A DNA stretch of 64,000 nucleotides, from positions 124,001 through 188,000 of the forward strand of contig QOQW01000003.1 in assembly GCA_003327425.1 (NCBI GenBank), in the 5' to 3' direction. Both the position numbers and the translations under genes were made by a program. Under the pieces are notes generated by a model. It was given only the letters and a program-made list of their open reading frames with translations, ran no database searches and had not been told where the DNA came from. Positions 19,101 through 27,222 of this stretch are shown piece by piece; position 1 is the stretch's first letter, and each line of letters opens with the position of its first letter. The stretch is from Candidatus Ozemibacter sibiricus. GTDB taxonomy: Bacteria > Muiribacteriota > Ozemobacteria > Ozemobacterales > Ozemobacteraceae.

Positions 19101-19241
19101 GCGGGCGCGCTGGTCGACCTCCTGCCCGGCACCTTGACCGTGACCCGCCTGCCGTTCACCCGCGTGAAAGGCAAGACCCAGGCCGTCGAGGCCTATCCGC
19201 TCGAAGGAGTGACCGACGCTGGCAGCGGCTCGAGAAGCTGA
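16149..19241 (+). CDS. Membrane class III nucleotide cyclase, C2-like half (first metal Asp replaced by Glu)
   Basis: This 1,030-aa protein is a divergent paralogue of the preceding cyclase with the same plan: helix 34-52, sensor domain, helices 347-366 and 377-400, a second sensor domain, helix 740-768, HAMP and C-terminal cyclase (843-1020). The substrate half of the catalytic site is intact: K890 in INKVMGDK, then D962, N965 and R969 in VIGDTVNLASRL. The second metal Asp is D894, but the first metal position reads Glu (E850 in LFSEVGD). Together with the upstream protein all canonical residues are present once. The ATG at 16149 overlaps the upstream stop by four bases, fitting stoichiometric co-synthesis. 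The product is probably cAMP, judged from Lys/Asp, and is unproven. Confidence 0.9.
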   Translation: MMHQPESSRPHLSPAAAPADARGERQGRPRSSWTLRGLGVLFVGLPLILGVVNDRIALSLARQQAEKRALDQARRVVATHLQGISIPHQISLTLEGFLKEAERLTREGDPPAIAARLRRLHRRRLARRLPRHDLCLARFDPFLERPQRLLTHQDGLGFTGPLATAFFEALPRSFLAPPLLDRVLTGLREALAFPVGPELWQSEAAGQLTLMNAREGRRGLFWSTLPRFSPTTDRYRLLLACVLDLTALPRDYAARLLVSRWSRPYVGIGYLRLGQERSFVASRFFRGHPRLLQDLPARLAAHPEREMLQQESGLLILSPPPAPGQGLRWVVAIPVAATDTGSLLRRYPWVSIQILILAGLGTLLGLRERVFRIPIRWSVSAILTGTFLLVVIGPGAGLYAIGQAAAVELEERERQEAGRRLHQRLQSCDQILLSYQGRVIQAMRQVAARPSTLAHLEAELASPSDGRLRAIANSLFDVAPDIVGREGVRDFTGILIAVGAGNLCRVWINSDSGQNSEAAGEPLVRLIAPFSRQAWAIMERRWQNARKDSSPLPGRTPLPPASPGPERLDLQLVRDEIMIEDLRRLFSGMVDSDLYTRLLFYPERQTQLTMNIGRVFTLGTFVPHRRHPRFLLSWLFDEQMARGTFVERVTRTWPESSKGRIFLLNREVPSLPSEPPGYDRHPGLRSLVDRSREGMQVRREIYRGPQGDEVLETLPSQYQNTLLFAGTEEAGNPALTVRRGFFTLATLGFALAIGLALLATWFFLAPLGRILAALQRFQPGQPVEEQPDAARGDEFGTLATAFQAMGEGIRQKDVLGRFVSPTVRRLVADEEFRRRARAGENRQVTVLFSEVGDPAAADHEATVEAVFHRLERHWSALHAVAEETGGEINKVMGDKILVVFDHEALGGATAAARAAVQAAWRLRQRLLADGLPAPLIGLNAGPVIAGLMGSANFRLDYTVIGDTVNLASRLATLAHTVGGSGIVLAGALVDLLPGTLTVTRLPFTRVKGKTQAVEAYPLEGVTDAGSGSRS

Positions 19242-20284
19242 TCAGGAAGATCGGCAGCCAGGAGCGGCCGGGCCGGGGTCGGGCGGCCGACCGCCCGACG
19301 CAGCCAGGCCGCCCGGCGCCGGGCCTCCGCGATGAGATGGGCCTGGGACATCGCCCGCGGATGGAAGAGGCGGGCGGCCTGCTCGAACGCATGGATGGCG
19401 GCCTCACCGTCGGCCGGCGCCCCGGCGGTCGCTTCGAGCAGGGCCCCCAGAGCGGCCCAGGCCCGACCGCTGCCCAGCCTGGCCCCGACGTCAAAACACT
19501 GCCGGGCCACCGCCGGATCGCATGGCAGGCCGCCCCACCCCTTCAGGTGGAACAGCCCCAGCACGTACCACGCGTCGCCCAGCCCCTGGCGGGCCGCTTC
19601 CTCCACATATCGCAAGGCCTGTTCGAAATCGGGAGTCAGATCGCGCTGCCCGCTCATCAAGGTCTGGGCGCACCGCAGACGAGCGACGGCGCTGCCCTGG
19701 GCGATCGCCCGTCTATACCACATGCGAGCTTGCTGTACCATCGACAGGGTGAGATTTTCGCGAATCAACAGATCGCCCATCAGGATTTGGGCAGCCACAT
19801 GCCCGGCGGAGGCCACCTGTTCGAGCCGACGCATACCTTCGTGCAGATCGGCCTCGCCGCCGATCCCCCAGATCTGGCAGACGCTCAGGCGATAGGCCGC
19901 CTCGGGATCGCCCCGCTCCGCCCCGACCTGGAACCAATGCCGGGCCATGGCCAGCGCCTCCGGTGTGGTCGCGGACAGCAGGAGATGATGGCCCAGGAAG
20001 GCCGGCGCCCTGGCATCCCCGCGGGCGATGGCGGCCTCGCAGGCCTGGCGATCGAACGGCGGGGGCGGAGCCGGCGGCGTTGCCACGACTTCAGGAAGCA
20101 GTCGGGCCGAGCGCACGGGTTCCGCCGCCGCCGTCTCTGGCGATGCCGGCTCGGCCAGGAGGGCGACCGCCCCGCTGGCGACCAGCACCAGGAGCAGGAA
20201 CGCACGGCTCGTCGTCCAGGCGGCAGGTCTGCCTCCAGAACCAGCGTGCGCCGCTGGTGGGCATGTTCCCTTGCTCTCGTCCAT
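19193..20284 (-). CDS. Membrane-anchored Sel1-like repeat protein
   Basis: The 363-aa protein from ATG 20284 (GAGG about 8 bases upstream) has a short cytoplasmic start, a membrane helix (about 25-45, AFLLLVLVASGAVALLA) and Sel1-like repeats at about 75-320 (GDPEAAYRLSVCQIWGIGG; GLGDAWYVLGLFHLKGWGG). Longer in-frame extension to 20563 lacks support. Its 3' end overlaps the convergent cyclase gene by 49 bases. Sel1 repeats bind partner proteins, often in envelope signalling or quality control; no partner is known. Confidence 0.75.
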   Translation of the reverse strand: MDESKGTCPPAAHAGSGGRPAAWTTSRAFLLLVLVASGAVALLAEPASPETAAAEPVRSARLLPEVVATPPAPPPPFDRQACEAAIARGDARAPAFLGHHLLLSATTPEALAMARHWFQVGAERGDPEAAYRLSVCQIWGIGGEADLHEGMRRLEQVASAGHVAAQILMGDLLIRENLTLSMVQQARMWYRRAIAQGSAVARLRCAQTLMSGQRDLTPDFEQALRYVEEAARQGLGDAWYVLGLFHLKGWGGLPCDPAVARQCFDVGARLGSGRAWAALGALLEATAGAPADGEAAIHAFEQAARLFHPRAMSQAHLIAEARRRAAWLRRAVGRPTPARPLLAADLPDQLLEPLPASVTPSSG

Positions 20285-20625
20285 TCCGACTTCCTCGCTC
20301 CCTTTCCCAAGATATTCTCTCACAGGCGTGGCAGCCCTGCCAGTCGGCCCCACACCCGAACTACCCCTGGGAAAAGGCGGGGGGCGCCCAGGGTCCCCCG
20401 CCCTCGCTGGCGACATTTCCACGAGCCCTGGAGCGGCCGGCGGCAACGCGTTCGGCCCGCCGATCACCCGCTTCGCCAGGGTCCAGTCGATGGAGCGTTG
20501 CGGACCACGAGACCTCCCGCTTGCCGTCAACCCTGAATCGGCGATTGCATTCCCGGTCAGCATCGACTACCCTGGAAAGAGCAGGACCGTGGAGCAACCA
20601 CCTGATCAACGAGGGGAGGGAAACC
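20285..20625. other. Divergent intergenic region with G-rich stem-loop
   Basis: These 341 bases separate the divergent Sel1 and carboxypeptidase genes and contain no credible gene. A hairpin with arms GGCGGGGG (20376-20383) and CCCCCGCC (20395-20402) and an 11-base loop is visible. No strong promoter pair was found; a minus-strand TATCTT near 20309 is a possible -10 for the Sel1 gene. Confidence 0.45.
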
Positions 20626-22110
20626 ATGCGACGAGCGTTGGCCGTGATCTGTCTGTTGGTGCTGACCACAGGGGTAGCCGCAGCCTGGACCCCCAAAGCC
20701 CTGGTCCGCCTGTCCGGGTTGTCCGATCAGGAGATGAAAGCCTTCCTGGGCAGCGATTTCGATCTCGCGGCGACCGGCCCTGATTTCGTCGAAGTGGTTC
20801 TGACCCACGACGAACTGGCGATGATGAAGAAGGCCGGCAAGAAGGTCCGGGAATTGATTCCCGACCTCGATGCCTACGTCGCCCGACGCCTGGCCGAGCA
20901 GACTCCTACCGCCGCCTACCTGACCTACGAGACCATGACCACCCGCCTGCGCGAGCTGGTGGCCGCCCATCCCGCCATCGCCGTGCTGTCGTCGCTCGGC
21001 CAGAGCATCGAGGGCCGCGAAATCTGGGCGGTCAAGGTCAGCGACCACCCCGAACGCGACGAGAAAGAACCCGCCTGCCTGCTGGCTGGCGCCCACCACG
21101 CCCGGGAGTGGACCACCTTCGAAGTGCCGATGGCCGTGCTGCAGACCCTGCTGGAAGGCTACGGCAAGGATGAACGTCTGACCCGCCTCGTCAATGAGCG
21201 GGAGATCTGGATCGTGCCCATGGTCAACCCTGACGGCGTGACCTGGTCGCAGACCCAGGCGAAATACTGGCGCAAGAACCGGCGCCCGGTCGGCAGCAGC
21301 TTCGGGGTCGACCTGAACCGCAACTATGGCTATCAATGGGGTCCGACCGGTTCCAGCGATTACCCCTACAGCGACACCTACCACGGCACCGGCCCCTTCA
21401 CCGAGCCGGAGATCGTGGCCCTCAAAGGGTTGGCCGAGCGCGAGCAGTTCCAGGTCAGCCTCTGCTACCACAGCTATTCTGAACTGGTGCTCTACCCGTT
21501 CGCCTACGCCTACAACGCCCCCAACCCCGACGAACTCATCTTCAAGACGGTGGGCAGGGAAATGGCGGCGTTCAACAAGTACAAGGTGCAGAACTGCACC
21601 GAGCTGTATCCTTGCATGGGCGTCAGCGACGACTGGTTCTACGGGGCTGGCAAGACCATCGCCTTCACCTTCGAGATGGGCCGCGAGTTCATTCCGCCGG
21701 CCACCGAGATCGCCCGGCAATGCGCCCTCAATGTGCCGGCCAGTCTGCACCTGATCGAACGGGCTGGCGCCATCGCCGTCAACACGCCGACCGGCGCCGA
21801 CGATCTGCCCGCCCACCTCGACCTGACCGATGCCCTGGCCGGCCTGGCCCTGGGCCAGCGCCTGCTGCCGCAGCTGACCGGCACCGACCGCGAGCGAACG
21901 GCCGCTCGCTGGCAACTGGCCGCCCGCCGGGCCGCCGAGCTGGCGGTGGCCGAACTGGGCCGCGGCGATCCCGGCGCCTGGCGTCGGTTGGTGGCCGAGC
22001 CGGCCGCCCGCACCGTGCTGCCCCTGGCGCGGGCCCGCGCCCTCTTCGAGCACTGCCACGGCCGCCCGTTGCCCGCCGACCTGCTCGCCGAAGTGCTCGC
22101 GACCCGCTGA
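20626..22110 (+). CDS. Secreted M14 zinc carboxypeptidase
   Basis: The 494-aa protein begins at ATG 20626 behind GAGGGGAGGG and has a signal peptide (residues 1-20, ending VAAAW). A propeptide-like segment (about 25-100) precedes the M14 domain. Zn ligands H158 and E161 (HAREW) and H282 (CYHSYSE), the substrate-carboxylate residues N231-R232 (DLNRNYG) and the catalytic Glu350 (TFEMGREF) are all present. It should remove C-terminal residues from peptides outside the cytoplasm. The last 120 residues are an Ala/Leu/Arg-rich helical extension not typical of the family. It stands alone on the plus strand. Confidence 0.92.
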   Translation: MRRALAVICLLVLTTGVAAAWTPKALVRLSGLSDQEMKAFLGSDFDLAATGPDFVEVVLTHDELAMMKKAGKKVRELIPDLDAYVARRLAEQTPTAAYLTYETMTTRLRELVAAHPAIAVLSSLGQSIEGREIWAVKVSDHPERDEKEPACLLAGAHHAREWTTFEVPMAVLQTLLEGYGKDERLTRLVNEREIWIVPMVNPDGVTWSQTQAKYWRKNRRPVGSSFGVDLNRNYGYQWGPTGSSDYPYSDTYHGTGPFTEPEIVALKGLAEREQFQVSLCYHSYSELVLYPFAYAYNAPNPDELIFKTVGREMAAFNKYKVQNCTELYPCMGVSDDWFYGAGKTIAFTFEMGREFIPPATEIARQCALNVPASLHLIERAGAIAVNTPTGADDLPAHLDLTDALAGLALGQRLLPQLTGTDRERTAARWQLAARRAAELAVAELGRGDPGAWRRLVAEPAARTVLPLARARALFEHCHGRPLPADLLAEVLATR

Positions 22111-22320
22111 CCCCGTTCTTCCCGGCGCCACCGCCGGTCGCCCCGCCGGCCATGACCAAGCAGGCGAGGCCGGGCCAGAGCCTGCAGGCCACCGCCGATG
22201 GGCCGGACCGTGCAGCTTCCTCCCCCACGCCGCCGGTCCGCCTGTTGGGGGGCCCAGGGCTCCGCTGATCAGCCTCCAGGCAGACAGTGGCGGTCTGCCG
22301 GAGAATCGGGTAGACTGAAG

Positions 22321-22941
22321 ATGATGGCAGGTACCGAGAGCCCGGCCAGATCGGTTCGCTTCCGGTTCAAGAACCCCCGCTACGACCGCATCGTCCGTCT
22401 GAACACGGAGTCGATCGCTCGCACCATGGGGTTCGACGAAGACCGGGTCTTCGATATCACCCTGGCCGTGGAAGAAGCGTATGCCAACGCCCTCGAACAC
22501 AGTGTCGCCGCCCAGACCGGCGCCGAACTCGAACTCGAGATCGTCTATCAGCTGTTTCCCGACCGGCTCGTGGTGACCATTCAAGATTCGGGGTGCGGCT
22601 TTCACGCCCGCGAACAGGAACTGGTCGCTCTTTCCGAAGAAACCATGGCCCTGCGCGGTCGCGGGCTCGGCCTCATCCGCACCCTCTCCGACCACGCCGA
22701 AATCCTGTCGGCACCTGGGCTCGGCACCCTCATCCGCATCACCAAATTCCTGCCCGGCCAACAGGGAAAACCCGACCCAGCCAGCCAGACCGTGCCGGCT
22801 GGTCAGACCGCTCAGGCAGAGCAGAGCGCCGTCGCCGCCCGAACCGACCAGGTGGGCAGTGACCGCGGCGCCCCGCCCCGGCGAGCCGGCCGGGCCCGCT
22901 CCTCATCTCGCCAGGCCACGGCCGTCGGCCGCAAAGCCTGA
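22321..22941 (+). CDS. RsbW-like serine-protein kinase / anti-sigma ATPase
   Basis: This about 206-aa GHKL ATPase has the N-box EEAYANALEHS, the G1 box DSGCGF and the G2 box RGRGLGLI at about 45-125, typical of RsbW/SpoIIAB-type kinases that bind sigma factors and phosphorylate STAS anti-anti-sigma proteins. The C-terminal 65 residues are a Gln/Ala then Arg-rich, disordered basic tail. The start is ATG 22321 (or 22324); the longer frame to 22198 lacks coding character. No sigma factor or phosphatase lies beside it; the only STAS protein in the window is at 34397, a possible partner. Confidence 0.8.
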   Translation: MMAGTESPARSVRFRFKNPRYDRIVRLNTESIARTMGFDEDRVFDITLAVEEAYANALEHSVAAQTGAELELEIVYQLFPDRLVVTIQDSGCGFHAREQELVALSEETMALRGRGLGLIRTLSDHAEILSAPGLGTLIRITKFLPGQQGKPDPASQTVPAGQTAQAEQSAVAARTDQVGSDRGAPPRRAGRARSSSRQATAVGRKA

Positions 22942-23009
22942 CGGCCGGTGGCTCAGCCGCCCTTGCGCTCGGGCTGAGAGGTCCGACGCGGGGTGGTCGA
23001 GACGCCTGG

Positions 23010-25145
23010 TCAGGGCATCGAGCCCGCCGGCGCTGCCACCCCCTCGAGGATGCGGAAGATCTCCGCCCGATCTTCCCTGATGATGGCAGCCAGCCGGTCC
23101 AAGCCCTGGCCATGGTAGAGCGCCGCCATCTCCTCATCGAAGGTGTAAGAATTACGCAAGGTCAACACCCACTGCGGCCGATTCCAGCCATCCACGTCGA
23201 ACAGGCTCATGTGATCGGCACGCCGCAAGACCAGCCGATTGTTGGCCGAGATGTCGGTGCCCAGAACCGCGGTGCGGGAAGCGGACAACGGGTTGATCCC
23301 CTGCACGTCTTCCGCTTCGAACCCGAGGAAATGGGCCAGCAAGGGAATGAGATCGACATGCACGGTGGGGTGCTCGATCCGGCCGGGCGCGACCCCCGGC
23401 CCCAGCAGCAGTAAGGGTGTTCGGAACTGCATGGCGTGGGGTTGGGTGGCATGGAAGACCGATCCGTCTTCCCCGAACGTCTCGCCATGGTCGCCCAGCA
23501 ACACCACCAGAGTGTGTGAGGCCAGCCCTCGACGATCCAGCTCGCCCAGGAAGCGATCGAGTTCGTCATCAAGAAACCGGCAGGCGTTCCAATACCGGTT
23601 CCGCAAACCCGCCAGATCGTCGTCGCTCACCCCTTTGAGCACGTAATCGATCCGGAAATCCGCTACCGGCTGGAAGAAGGTGTAAGCATCAGGGAAGTAG
23701 TAGTTGTAATGGGTCGGATACAGGAACGCATCGACGAGCCGTGGCCCGGAAGCCTCCGCCGCCCGCTCCTGCAAGGCATGCATCACCACCTCCAGGGCCA
23801 AACGGGTCCGGACGGGAATGGAGTCGTCCGCCGGCACGGCCATCCCATGCTGCGCGGCATACTCGGAAGCCAGGAAGAGCGACGTTTCGGCGAGGTTCAC
23901 CCGCGGCTGGAAATCGGCCACCCGCAAAGATCGGTAGCCCTGGGCTCTGAGGAAAGCCAGCCAGGCCGATGGCCCGAACAGCTCTGGCATAAGGCGGTAC
24001 AGGTTCAGAGGGTAGACTCCAAAGGTGGCCCCGATGACCCCGCCCGACGTGTCGTTGCTGGTCGAATAATGGTTGGCCAGCCATAGACCATGGGCCGCTC
24101 GCGCCGTCAGTTTCGGCATGATATCCGGGGAGAGGACATCGGGGCGCCAGCTTTCGACGAACAGGAAGACCAGGTGGGGAAGCGGTCGCGAATCTCGGCG
24201 GCGGAATCGACCCTGCCGGACCATGCGGGCCCGATCGAAGGGGCGGGTTTCGGCGATCGCTCGCTGGAGGGCAGGATGGCGGAACGCCTCCGGCTGCGGC
24301 AGCGGAAACAGCCGATTGTTCATCCGCCATTGCAGATAGTCGTGAAAGGGTCGTGCCTCCAGACACGGCTGGGCCAGCCTCCAGACCCCCACCAGGGCAA
24401 CCAGGAAGGTCAGGCCGCCCCAGAGGGGTCTCGCTCGCCATGCGGCGCCGAGCGCTACGGGATGCCCCCGCCAGCTCCGCAGCCAGACGCCGAAGAGGGC
24501 CAGGCCCAGCAGCGGCCAGGCCAGATACCAGGCCAGCGTGCGGTCAAGCCCGACCCCAGGGCCGGTGGTACCAGTACTGAAGAACAACCCGATCAGTTCG
24601 AGATTGAGATGAACCCGCAGCACAAGGTAGAGTTGCAGGTCGACATACAACCACAGGGTCGCGGTGCCGGTCGCCACGACCAGGACAGGAGCCAGTCGGG
24701 GCCAGCGCCCCACCGCGCCATGCTGCACGCGCCACGATCCCCAGATGACCAGCCAGCCCATGGCCAGGAGCCACCAGGCCAGCTCGGGTTCCCAGAGGAA
24801 CTGCCCGACCAACCCGATCAGGATGAACCCTGGCCAGGTTTCCAGCACCACACGAAAGGCCCGCGGCCACCGCCACCCCGCCAGCACGGTCACGCCACCC
24901 ACCACCAACGCCCACACCGGCAACGGGAAGATCGCCGCCACCAGGCTGAATCCGCTGCTCCGATCGGGGGTCAGCTGCTGCAGCAGGCCGAAGACCAGCA
25001 GGCCGCAGGCCAGATGCATCCAGAACAGGGCGGAGCGAACGACCGCGACGCCACAGGCGGCGCCGCTGCCTATGATGCCTTCCTGCCGGGAACAGGCCGG
25101 GGGCGCGGCTTGATCGCCCGATACCGTTGTCCTGCTCTGGCTCAT
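23010..25145 (-). CDS. Membrane sulfatase/phosphoethanolamine-transferase-fold protein (YejM/LtaS-like)
   Basis: The 711-aa protein has seven or eight membrane helices in its first 280 residues and an alkaline-phosphatase-superfamily domain after them. Metal-site motifs FLFVESWRPDV and GDHGETFGEDG are clear. The stretch ANHYSTSNDTSGGVIGATFG covers the usual nucleophile Thr/Ser region and resembles the YejM/PbgA family; THYNYYFPD and GLRNRYWNA are also family-like. Such proteins modify or sense lipids at the outer face of the inner membrane (lipoteichoic acid, phosphoethanolamine or LPS control). The ATG at 25145 shares ATGA with the YgbA stop, which fixes the start. Confidence 0.85.
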   Translation of the reverse strand: MSQSRTTVSGDQAAPPACSRQEGIIGSGAACGVAVVRSALFWMHLACGLLVFGLLQQLTPDRSSGFSLVAAIFPLPVWALVVGGVTVLAGWRWPRAFRVVLETWPGFILIGLVGQFLWEPELAWWLLAMGWLVIWGSWRVQHGAVGRWPRLAPVLVVATGTATLWLYVDLQLYLVLRVHLNLELIGLFFSTGTTGPGVGLDRTLAWYLAWPLLGLALFGVWLRSWRGHPVALGAAWRARPLWGGLTFLVALVGVWRLAQPCLEARPFHDYLQWRMNNRLFPLPQPEAFRHPALQRAIAETRPFDRARMVRQGRFRRRDSRPLPHLVFLFVESWRPDVLSPDIMPKLTARAAHGLWLANHYSTSNDTSGGVIGATFGVYPLNLYRLMPELFGPSAWLAFLRAQGYRSLRVADFQPRVNLAETSLFLASEYAAQHGMAVPADDSIPVRTRLALEVVMHALQERAAEASGPRLVDAFLYPTHYNYYFPDAYTFFQPVADFRIDYVLKGVSDDDLAGLRNRYWNACRFLDDELDRFLGELDRRGLASHTLVVLLGDHGETFGEDGSVFHATQPHAMQFRTPLLLLGPGVAPGRIEHPTVHVDLIPLLAHFLGFEAEDVQGINPLSASRTAVLGTDISANNRLVLRRADHMSLFDVDGWNRPQWVLTLRNSYTFDEEMAALYHGQGLDRLAAIIREDRAEIFRILEGVAAPAGSMP

Positions 25146-25501
25146 CGCCGACGGAGAGGGCGGGCAGGACAGGGCCGAAGGGTATCGAGGCCATGACCGA
25201 GGGCCAGCAGCGGGCGGACCATGAGCAGACGCGGCCCGGCCGTCCGCATCACCTCCCGCATGCGTTCCCGCATGGCCGGCCGATAGCAATGAATGGGACA
25301 CCGCGCACAGGTCGGCTTGCGCGAGCCGAAGGGACAGCAGGCCAGCCGCGCCCGCGCATAGGCCAGCAACTCCTGGCAGGCCGGGCACAAGCCCGCCCGT
25401 TCACCATGCTCGCGCCTACAGTACAAGACAAATAGGGCGATCAGCGTCCGCTGCTCGCGGATCAACCTGGGCGACGCCGCCCCTGCCGTCGTTCGGTGCA
25501 T
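25142..25501 (-). CDS. YgbA-family (nitrous oxide-stimulated promoter) cysteine protein
   Basis: This 119-aa protein matches the YgbA/PF11756 family over its length: IREQRTL, a YCRREHG motif, LCPACQELLAYARARL, CPFGSRKPTCARCPIHCY and VMRTAGPRLL. The conserved Cys pattern (C-x2-C, C-x5-7-C-x2-C-x3-C) suggests metal or Fe-S binding. In enterobacteria ygbA is induced by nitric oxide and linked to recovery from nitrosative stress. Here it is translationally coupled to the membrane sulfatase-fold gene, an association I do not know from elsewhere. The ATG at 25501 lacks a strong ribosome site. Confidence 0.88.
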   Translation of the reverse strand: MHRTTAGAASPRLIREQRTLIALFVLYCRREHGERAGLCPACQELLAYARARLACCPFGSRKPTCARCPIHCYRPAMRERMREVMRTAGPRLLMVRPLLALGHGLDTLRPCPARPLRRR

Positions 25502-25759
25502 GGGGCCATTCTATCGCATCATAGGGTTCCCCGCCATGTGGGAAGCCTGCGGCAGGAAACGATTGATGGTGCGGCAGGTCGCCCTGAACACGCCGGCCAT
25601 GATCCCGGTCGACCAGCCAGCCAACCTCGACGCCCTCCTCTCGGCAGGTGTCCCGGCAAGATCATCGATGCTCCAGGGTCCTTGGTCGGCCGCCGCTTCC
25701 CACCACGCGGCGCGACTCGGGTTGGGGGACAGGGAGTGGCCCTTCGCGATCACCACGTG

Positions 25760-25774
25760 TAGAATACCCGTATT
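25760..25774 (+). promoter_or_regulatory. Possible -10 and operator for the HTH gene
   Basis: TAGAAT (25760-25765) overlaps the inverted repeat AATAC-CC-GTATT (25763-25774), about 20 bases before ATG 25795. No good -35 is present, as at activator-dependent promoters; autoregulation by the HTH protein is a reasonable guess. Confidence 0.35.
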
Positions 25775-25794
25775 ACCACATCAGGGAGAAATCC

Positions 25795-26397
25795 ATGGGA
25801 GCACCACGTCGATTGCTGACGGTCCAGGAGACCGCCGAGATCCTGCACATGAATCCCGAAGTGGTCAGGCGATGGTTGCGCAACGGCACCCTGAAAGGGA
25901 CCAAGGTCGGTTCCGACTGGCGCATCGCCGAAGCCACCATTGACGCCTTCCTGAACAAAGCGGCCGCGGTGCCCACCGACCCCGCCACCCAGGGACCGAA
26001 GATGTGCGTCAAATTCCCCAAATGGCTCGACTTTTCGGGGCTGCCCGCCCAGCTCAACGAGGCGCTCGGCCCGACCGGCTGGCCCGTCTTCAAAAAACTC
26101 GTGGAAATCGATTTCGAGAAAGAGGACAAGGTCACTCCCCGCTTCCCCCTCGACCTGCCGACCTTCTGCCAGCGGGTCGGCTACGAGGAGAAGACCGTCC
26201 TGAAGACCATCCAGGGGCTGGCTCGCCTGGGCTTTCTCACCCTCGACCAACGCCATGACCCGCCAGAGTGGGTGCAGATCAAAACACCGGTCAAAACCCC
26301 CCGTTCCATTCTCGATATTCCCTTTTCGGAAGGCGGCATCAAAGGGGCCCCGGAAAAGGCCTGCGAAAGCCGCTGCCTGCGCCGGTATCTGCTCTAA
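25795..26397 (+). CDS. Excisionase/MerR-type HTH DNA-binding protein
   Basis: The 200-aa protein starts at ATG 25795 with GGGAGA 8 bases upstream. Residues 1-55 are an excisionase-type winged helix (LTVQETAEILHMNPEVVRRW, then GTKVGSDWRIAEATIDAFL). The middle, KMCVKFPKWLDFSGLPAQL onward, and a second wHTH-like region (FCQRVGYEEKTVLKTIQGL) have no name I recognise. Paired Cys residues near the C-terminus (CESRC) could bind metal. It precedes DUF134 and DUF5320 genes, so control of the metal-cofactor cluster is plausible. Confidence 0.75.
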   Translation: MGAPRRLLTVQETAEILHMNPEVVRRWLRNGTLKGTKVGSDWRIAEATIDAFLNKAAAVPTDPATQGPKMCVKFPKWLDFSGLPAQLNEALGPTGWPVFKKLVEIDFEKEDKVTPRFPLDLPTFCQRVGYEEKTVLKTIQGLARLGFLTLDQRHDPPEWVQIKTPVKTPRSILDIPFSEGGIKGAPEKACESRCLRRYLL

Positions 26398-26552
26398 GCG
26401 CGGCGTTTCTGCCAGGTGATCCGGCTGGGCAGGAGCCGCCCCGACCGAACCAGGAGGTCAGCCGCAGGGGGCAGACGGCATCTCGAGGCAGGGGTGGGCG
26501 TATCGCTGCCGCCCGTTCCAGCTCCATTCCATGGCTGTGAAGGAAACCACGC

Positions 26553-27035
26553 ATGGTCCGTCCGCATTCGTATCGCCGAGTGACCGGTCAACCCGGCGCC
26601 AGCATCTTCAAACCGGCCGGCATCCCCGGCCGTGTCCTTGATCGGGTCGTCATGACCCTCGACGAGTTCGAGGCCATCCGCCTGGCCGATGCCGAGGGCC
26701 TCCAACAGGAGGAGGCCGCCGCTCATATGCAGGTATCGCGACCGACCTTCGGCCGCATCCTGGAAAGCGCCCACCGCAAACTCGCCCAGATGCTGGTCCA
26801 AGGGCTGGCCCTCCACATCGAGGGCGGCCCGGTCCACACCGGCCCCTGGCACGGCTTCGCCTGCCGATCGTGCGACCACGTATGGCTGGCTCCGCGCCTG
26901 GCCTCCACCTGCCCGCGCTGCCGCGGCCACGATCTGGAACGACGATCGTCTGACGATCGCCCCCCTTCCGAGTCGCCCAGCCACCGACGCCTGCCGACCA
27001 CCAACCCTCGACCTGGCAAGACGCAGCGGGCCTGA
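26553..27035 (+). CDS. DUF134 family predicted DNA-binding protein
   Basis: The 160-aa protein matches DUF134/UPF0251: an N-terminal RPHSYRRV, the FKPAGIPG motif, LDEFEAIRLADAEGLQQEEA, then the helix-turn-helix VSRPTFGRILESAHRKLA and an ALHIEGG end. A C-terminal zinc ribbon (CRSC and CPRC, residues about 105-125) and a basic tail follow. DUF134 proteins are commonly encoded beside NifX/NifB-type and DUF5320 genes in anaerobes and are thought to regulate them; the same layout occurs here. It is a good candidate for binding the inverted repeat described at 27152. Confidence 0.88.
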   Translation: MVRPHSYRRVTGQPGASIFKPAGIPGRVLDRVVMTLDEFEAIRLADAEGLQQEEAAAHMQVSRPTFGRILESAHRKLAQMLVQGLALHIEGGPVHTGPWHGFACRSCDHVWLAPRLASTCPRCRGHDLERRSSDDRPPSESPSHRRLPTTNPRPGKTQRA

Positions 27036-27143
27036 CCGGCCAGTCCGGACCCGCCTGGCCCCCGACCACAGCCAGGGAATGAGGCTCTCTCGCCCAGTTG
27101 GTCCGATGGTTCCGCGCCGCTGAGTCAGCAAGATCATGACGGC

Positions 27144-27172
27144 TTGACGGGTTATGAGCATAGGCTTATAAT
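27144..27172 (+). promoter_or_regulatory. Sigma70-type promoter with embedded inverted repeat (DUF5320 gene)
   Basis: TTGACG (27144-27149), a 17-base spacer and a perfect TATAAT (27167-27172). The near-palindrome TTATGAGC-ATAG-GCTTATAA (27152-27171, seven of eight arm positions pair) fills the spacer and overlaps the -10, so a bound protein would block RNA polymerase. A similar arrangement lies upstream of the NifX gene at 37192-37220. Confidence 0.65.
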
Positions 27173-27222
27173 GAGACGGTCGGGAATTCCCCGTCGAATG
27201 GTGAAAAACTGGAGGTCATGAC

